Shown in pieces: positions 20,625 through 22,595 of a stretch of 22,595 nt of DNA (position 1 is its first letter; every line of letters starts with the position of its first letter). The notes beneath the pieces are model-generated. The model was not told the DNA's origin and did not search any database. It saw only the letters and a list, made by a program, of their open reading frames with translations. The position numbers and the translations under genes are program-made. The stretch is from the NCBI GenBank assembly GCA_031178565.1, contig JAPSIU010000009.1:1-22595 (forward strand). The letters run 5' to 3'. The stretch comes from Leucobacter sp. Lineage in GTDB: Bacteria > Actinomycetota > Actinomycetes > Actinomycetales > Microbacteriaceae.

Positions 20625-22055
20625 ATGAGCACCACCTCCGACACCATCTCCGCACCCGAGGGCGTCGTCGAACCCGAGGGCGCCGACGCCGCTCTCGGCG
20701 ACGTCGTCGATGCGCTCGTCGGCATCGTTCCCGGCGACGCGCTCGACGGCGCCAGAGCCCGACGGCCCGAGTCCCGCACCCACGCTCAGGGCAGCTTCGA
20801 GGCGCTCTTCGTCCCCCTCGACACCTCGCACGTCACCCTCGCCGAGCGCGCGGCGGTCGCGCTGTTCGTCGCACGCCTGCACGAGCAGCCGCCGGCCGTC
20901 GGATTCTACGGATCCCTGCTGCGCGAGACCGGGGGAGGAGCCGGGCTCGAGCCGCTCATCGTCGCCGAGGCTGCGCGCGCTGCGGGATCCGGACCCTACG
21001 GAGCCTTCCGCGCCGAGAACGCACCCGAGAGCGTCGGGGGCCCGATCTACGCGGTGGAGTCGGTCGAGGCGGCCTACGCCCTGGGGGACCGTCTGGCCGC
21101 GGCGCTGGAGCACGCCCACCTGCTCGTGCTGCGTCCGAGAGACGCCGCCCGTGAGCACCTGCAGCGACTGCTCGACGCGGGGTGGAGCACGACGGGCATC
21201 GTGACGCTCTCGCAGCTCATCTCGTTCCTCGCCTTCCAGCTGAGGGTCGTGCACGGGCTCGGCGCGGTGCGAGATGCGCCGGGCGGTGCCGGAGCGGGTG
21301 CGAGGGCCAGCGCCGATGCTTCCTCGTCCGCGTCCTCGTTATCGGCGCTCGCCGCCGCGGTGGCGCGGACCGCGGAGGAGCGGGCGTCGGGCGAGCGACA
21401 CGCGGTGGACGGCCGCGCCGGCGCTCCCGCCGGTGCGAACGCGGTCTCGGCGGTGGTCGCCGCCGAGCAGCTTCCGCCGGCGCCGAGGGTGACCGAGCCG
21501 CCGCGCTTCACGCAGGAGGTGCTCGGATGGAAGCCTTGGCTCGAACCCCTGCCGGTCGCCGAGTTCACCGAGCGGCACTACGACGCGCTCATCAATCAGG
21601 ATCGCGTGCGGATGCCCTACTTCCGGTTGCTGGCGCGCGATCCCGAGGCGCTGCGCGAGCGCACGCTCACGGATCTCGACATCTTCTTCAACACCGACGC
21701 GGGCCTTCCCCGAGCCGAGCGCGAGATCACCGCCGCCGCGGCGTCGCGCTTCAACGGCTGCGTGTTCTGCGCCTCGGTGCACTCCCGCTTCGCGACCGAG
21801 GAGGGCGCGGATCGCGCCGAGGTGCAGCGCCTGCTCGACGAGGGCGTGGGTGCGCGGATCTCCCCGCGCTGGGACGTGCTCATCGGGGCGACCGTCGCGC
21901 TCACGGCGACCCCCGCTCGGTTCGGCCGGGACGAGATCGACGCGTTGCGCGCCATCGGCCTGGGAGAGCTCGAACTGCTCGACGTCATTCAGGCGGGCTC
22001 GTTCTTCAACTGGGCGAACCGGCTCATGCTCTCGCTCGGGGAGCCGACGATCTGA
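20625..22055 (+). CDS. Two-part carboxymuconolactone decarboxylase/AhpD-like (alkylhydroperoxidase) protein
   Basis: A 476-residue protein with two CMD/AhpD-fold halves. The N-terminal half (about 25-215) has the helical pattern but no cysteines (LTLAERAAVALFVARL; TTGIVTLSQLISFLAFQLRV). A Gly/Ala/Ser linker (about 218-290) follows. The C-terminal half carries the complete AhpD motif E367-x11-C379-x2-C382-x3-H386 (FNGCVFCASVH). This signature supports thiol-based (hydro)peroxidase chemistry for that half. From memory, the halves match two gene families usually encoded separately beside family-5 importers (Avi_7170-type and Avi_7169-type), so this is a natural fusion. ATG 20625 has GGGAG 4 nt upstream; an in-frame GTG at 20559 lies inside the hairpin and is unlikely. 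It follows the importer operon, suggesting a role in handling the imported compound or a peroxide made from it. Confidence 0.88.
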   Translation: MSTTSDTISAPEGVVEPEGADAALGDVVDALVGIVPGDALDGARARRPESRTHAQGSFEALFVPLDTSHVTLAERAAVALFVARLHEQPPAVGFYGSLLRETGGGAGLEPLIVAEAARAAGSGPYGAFRAENAPESVGGPIYAVESVEAAYALGDRLAAALEHAHLLVLRPRDAAREHLQRLLDAGWSTTGIVTLSQLISFLAFQLRVVHGLGAVRDAPGGAGAGARASADASSSASSLSALAAAVARTAEERASGERHAVDGRAGAPAGANAVSAVVAAEQLPPAPRVTEPPRFTQEVLGWKPWLEPLPVAEFTERHYDALINQDRVRMPYFRLLARDPEALRERTLTDLDIFFNTDAGLPRAEREITAAAASRFNGCVFCASVHSRFATEEGADRAEVQRLLDEGVGARISPRWDVLIGATVALTATPARFGRDEIDALRAIGLGELELLDVIQAGSFFNWANRLMLSLGEPTI

Positions 22056-22060
22056 GGCGT

Positions 22061-22142
22061 CCGCCCTACCGGGCGGCCCGTTGAACCGGTGCGCGCCGGT
22101 CCGCCGAGCCGATCGTGATCCCGAACGCCCGTCGGCCGGGCG
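22061..22142. terminator. Cluster of three hairpins between convergent genes (bidirectional terminator region)
   Basis: Three stem-loops fill the 109-bp convergent gap: CCGCCC-TACC-GGGCGG (22061-22076, starting 5 bases after the CMD stop), ACCGG and CCGGT (22085-22089 and 22096-22100, 6-nt loop), and CGCCCG-TCGGC-CGGGCG (22126-22142). All are GC-rich without T-tracts. Because stems are symmetrical they could end transcription from both sides. Confidence 0.6.
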
Positions 22143-22164
22143 GTGAGGTGCTCGGCCCGGCCGG

Positions 22165-22595
22165 CTACCTCGTTCTCGCGCGATACTCGCTCGGGGTCAC
22201 ACCGAGCAGCGCCCTGAAATCGGTCGTGAAGTGGGCGTGATCCGAGTAGCCGAGTTCGGACGCGAGCGCGGAGAGCAGCAGCTCGGGATCCTCGCGCAGC
22301 CTGCCCGCGGCCTCCTGCAGTCGGCGCCGGCGGATCATGGAGTGCGGCGAGAGCCCGAAACAGCGATCGGCGAGACGCTGCAGCGTGCGGGACGACACGT
22401 GGAGCAGCGGCGGCAGCTGATCGACGCGGGTGATCGCCGGATCGGCGAGCAGATCGGCGAGCGCGTTCGCGAGCGCGGCGTCGCTCCCGGGGGCCGGCGC
22501 TTGGCCAGGCAGTGATCGCGGTCGAGGCCCCAGGACCGGCACTGGTCGAGTGCTTGATCGGGGGTGCGGTAGGGCGTGTCGATGACGGTGACGAG
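22165..22595 (-). CDS. AraC-family transcriptional regulator, C-terminal part (5'-partial, possible frameshift)
   Basis: The visible C-terminus is an AraC/XylS DNA-binding domain with two helix-turn-helix units. The first is around LPPLLHVSSRTLQRLADRCF. The second covers LLSALASELGYSDHAHFTTDF and ends with the family signature FRALLGVTPSEYRAR. The N-terminal sensing domain is missing or lies beyond the right edge. The HTH frame is open to the edge (GTG at 22542 gives 125 aa), but upstream of about 22490 its codons (CGA, CTA, TCA, CCA) look non-coding. The next frame there has almost all C/G third positions. The switch falls near a G5 run at 22489-22493. This suggests a frameshift mutation or a base-calling error. 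It is convergent with the CMD gene and may regulate a neighbouring operon. Confidence 0.8.
   Translation of the reverse strand, partial: RHRHRHALPHPRSSTRPVPVLGPRPRSLPGQAPAPGSDAALANALADLLADPAITRVDQLPPLLHVSSRTLQRLADRCFGLSPHSMIRRRRLQEAAGRLREDPELLLSALASELGYSDHAHFTTDFRALLGVTPSEYRARTR

Noticed and set aside
18642..21254. 870-codon open frame on the - strand opposite the ATPase and CMD genes
   Set aside because: This too is an antisense shadow; the + strand has both full sets of ABC motifs and the AhpD motif.
22067..22595. Mobile element or repeat near the right edge
   Set aside because: No inverted terminal repeats, direct repeats or transposase motifs were found; the only oddity is the frame switch in the regulator.
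1..22595. CRISPR arrays, tRNA genes, riboswitches or defence systems
   Set aside because: No regularly spaced repeats, cloverleaf-like segments or defence protein motifs were seen. All large frames are explained by metabolic and transport genes.

Overview
The window is high-GC DNA with GTG and TTG starts, tightly overlapping operons and a GC-rich third codon position. This points to an actinobacterium, probably of the Microbacteriaceae type, although no single gene settles the genus. I see 19 protein genes. There is no rRNA, tRNA, insertion sequence, CRISPR array or replication origin.

Region A (left edge to about 8.67 kb, all + strand) is a catabolic gene string. It starts with a polar amino-acid ABC permease that is cut by the left edge, and its ATPase. 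Next come a thiamine-diphosphate (ThDP) enzyme of the acetolactate synthase/2-oxoacid decarboxylase superfamily, a DadA-like FAD amino-acid oxidoreductase, a RidA imine hydrolase and the family-3 binding lipoprotein. The string ends with a proline racemase/hydroxyproline epimerase family protein and an aldehyde dehydrogenase resembling aminobutyraldehyde dehydrogenases. Read as a pathway this means: import an L-imino or amino acid, epimerise it, oxidise the D-form, hydrolyse the imine, decarboxylate the 2-oxo acid, and oxidise the aldehyde. For proline this would give GABA, and for 4-hydroxyproline 4-amino-3-hydroxybutyrate. I regard this proposed route as the most interesting content. It is inference from family membership and gene order.

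Region B (8.65-12.13 kb) has an acetamidase/formamidase on the - strand, convergent with the aldehyde dehydrogenase and overlapping its end. Across a palindrome-rich 326-bp divergent spacer lies a + strand UbiD decarboxylase and UbiX flavin prenyltransferase pair. A seven-codon reading frame with an excellent ribosome binding site sits directly in front of ubiD.

Region C (12.17-14.98 kb, - strand) holds a 701-residue FAD/NAD(P)-binding protein and an overlapping short-chain dehydrogenase. Region D (15.16-22.06 kb, + strand) is a complete family-5 (peptide/nickel/opine type) ABC importer: binding lipoprotein, two permeases and a fused double ATPase, all translationally coupled. A two-part carboxymuconolactone-decarboxylase/AhpD protein with the full peroxidase motif follows it. 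Such importer plus CMD/AhpD clusters form a recognisable but functionally unassigned neighbourhood. At the right edge is the C-terminal half of an AraC-family regulator on the - strand, whose reading frame seems to switch at a G5 run.

Regions C and D look richer in GC than region A, and the change is close to 12.13 kb. The window may therefore join two modules of different history.
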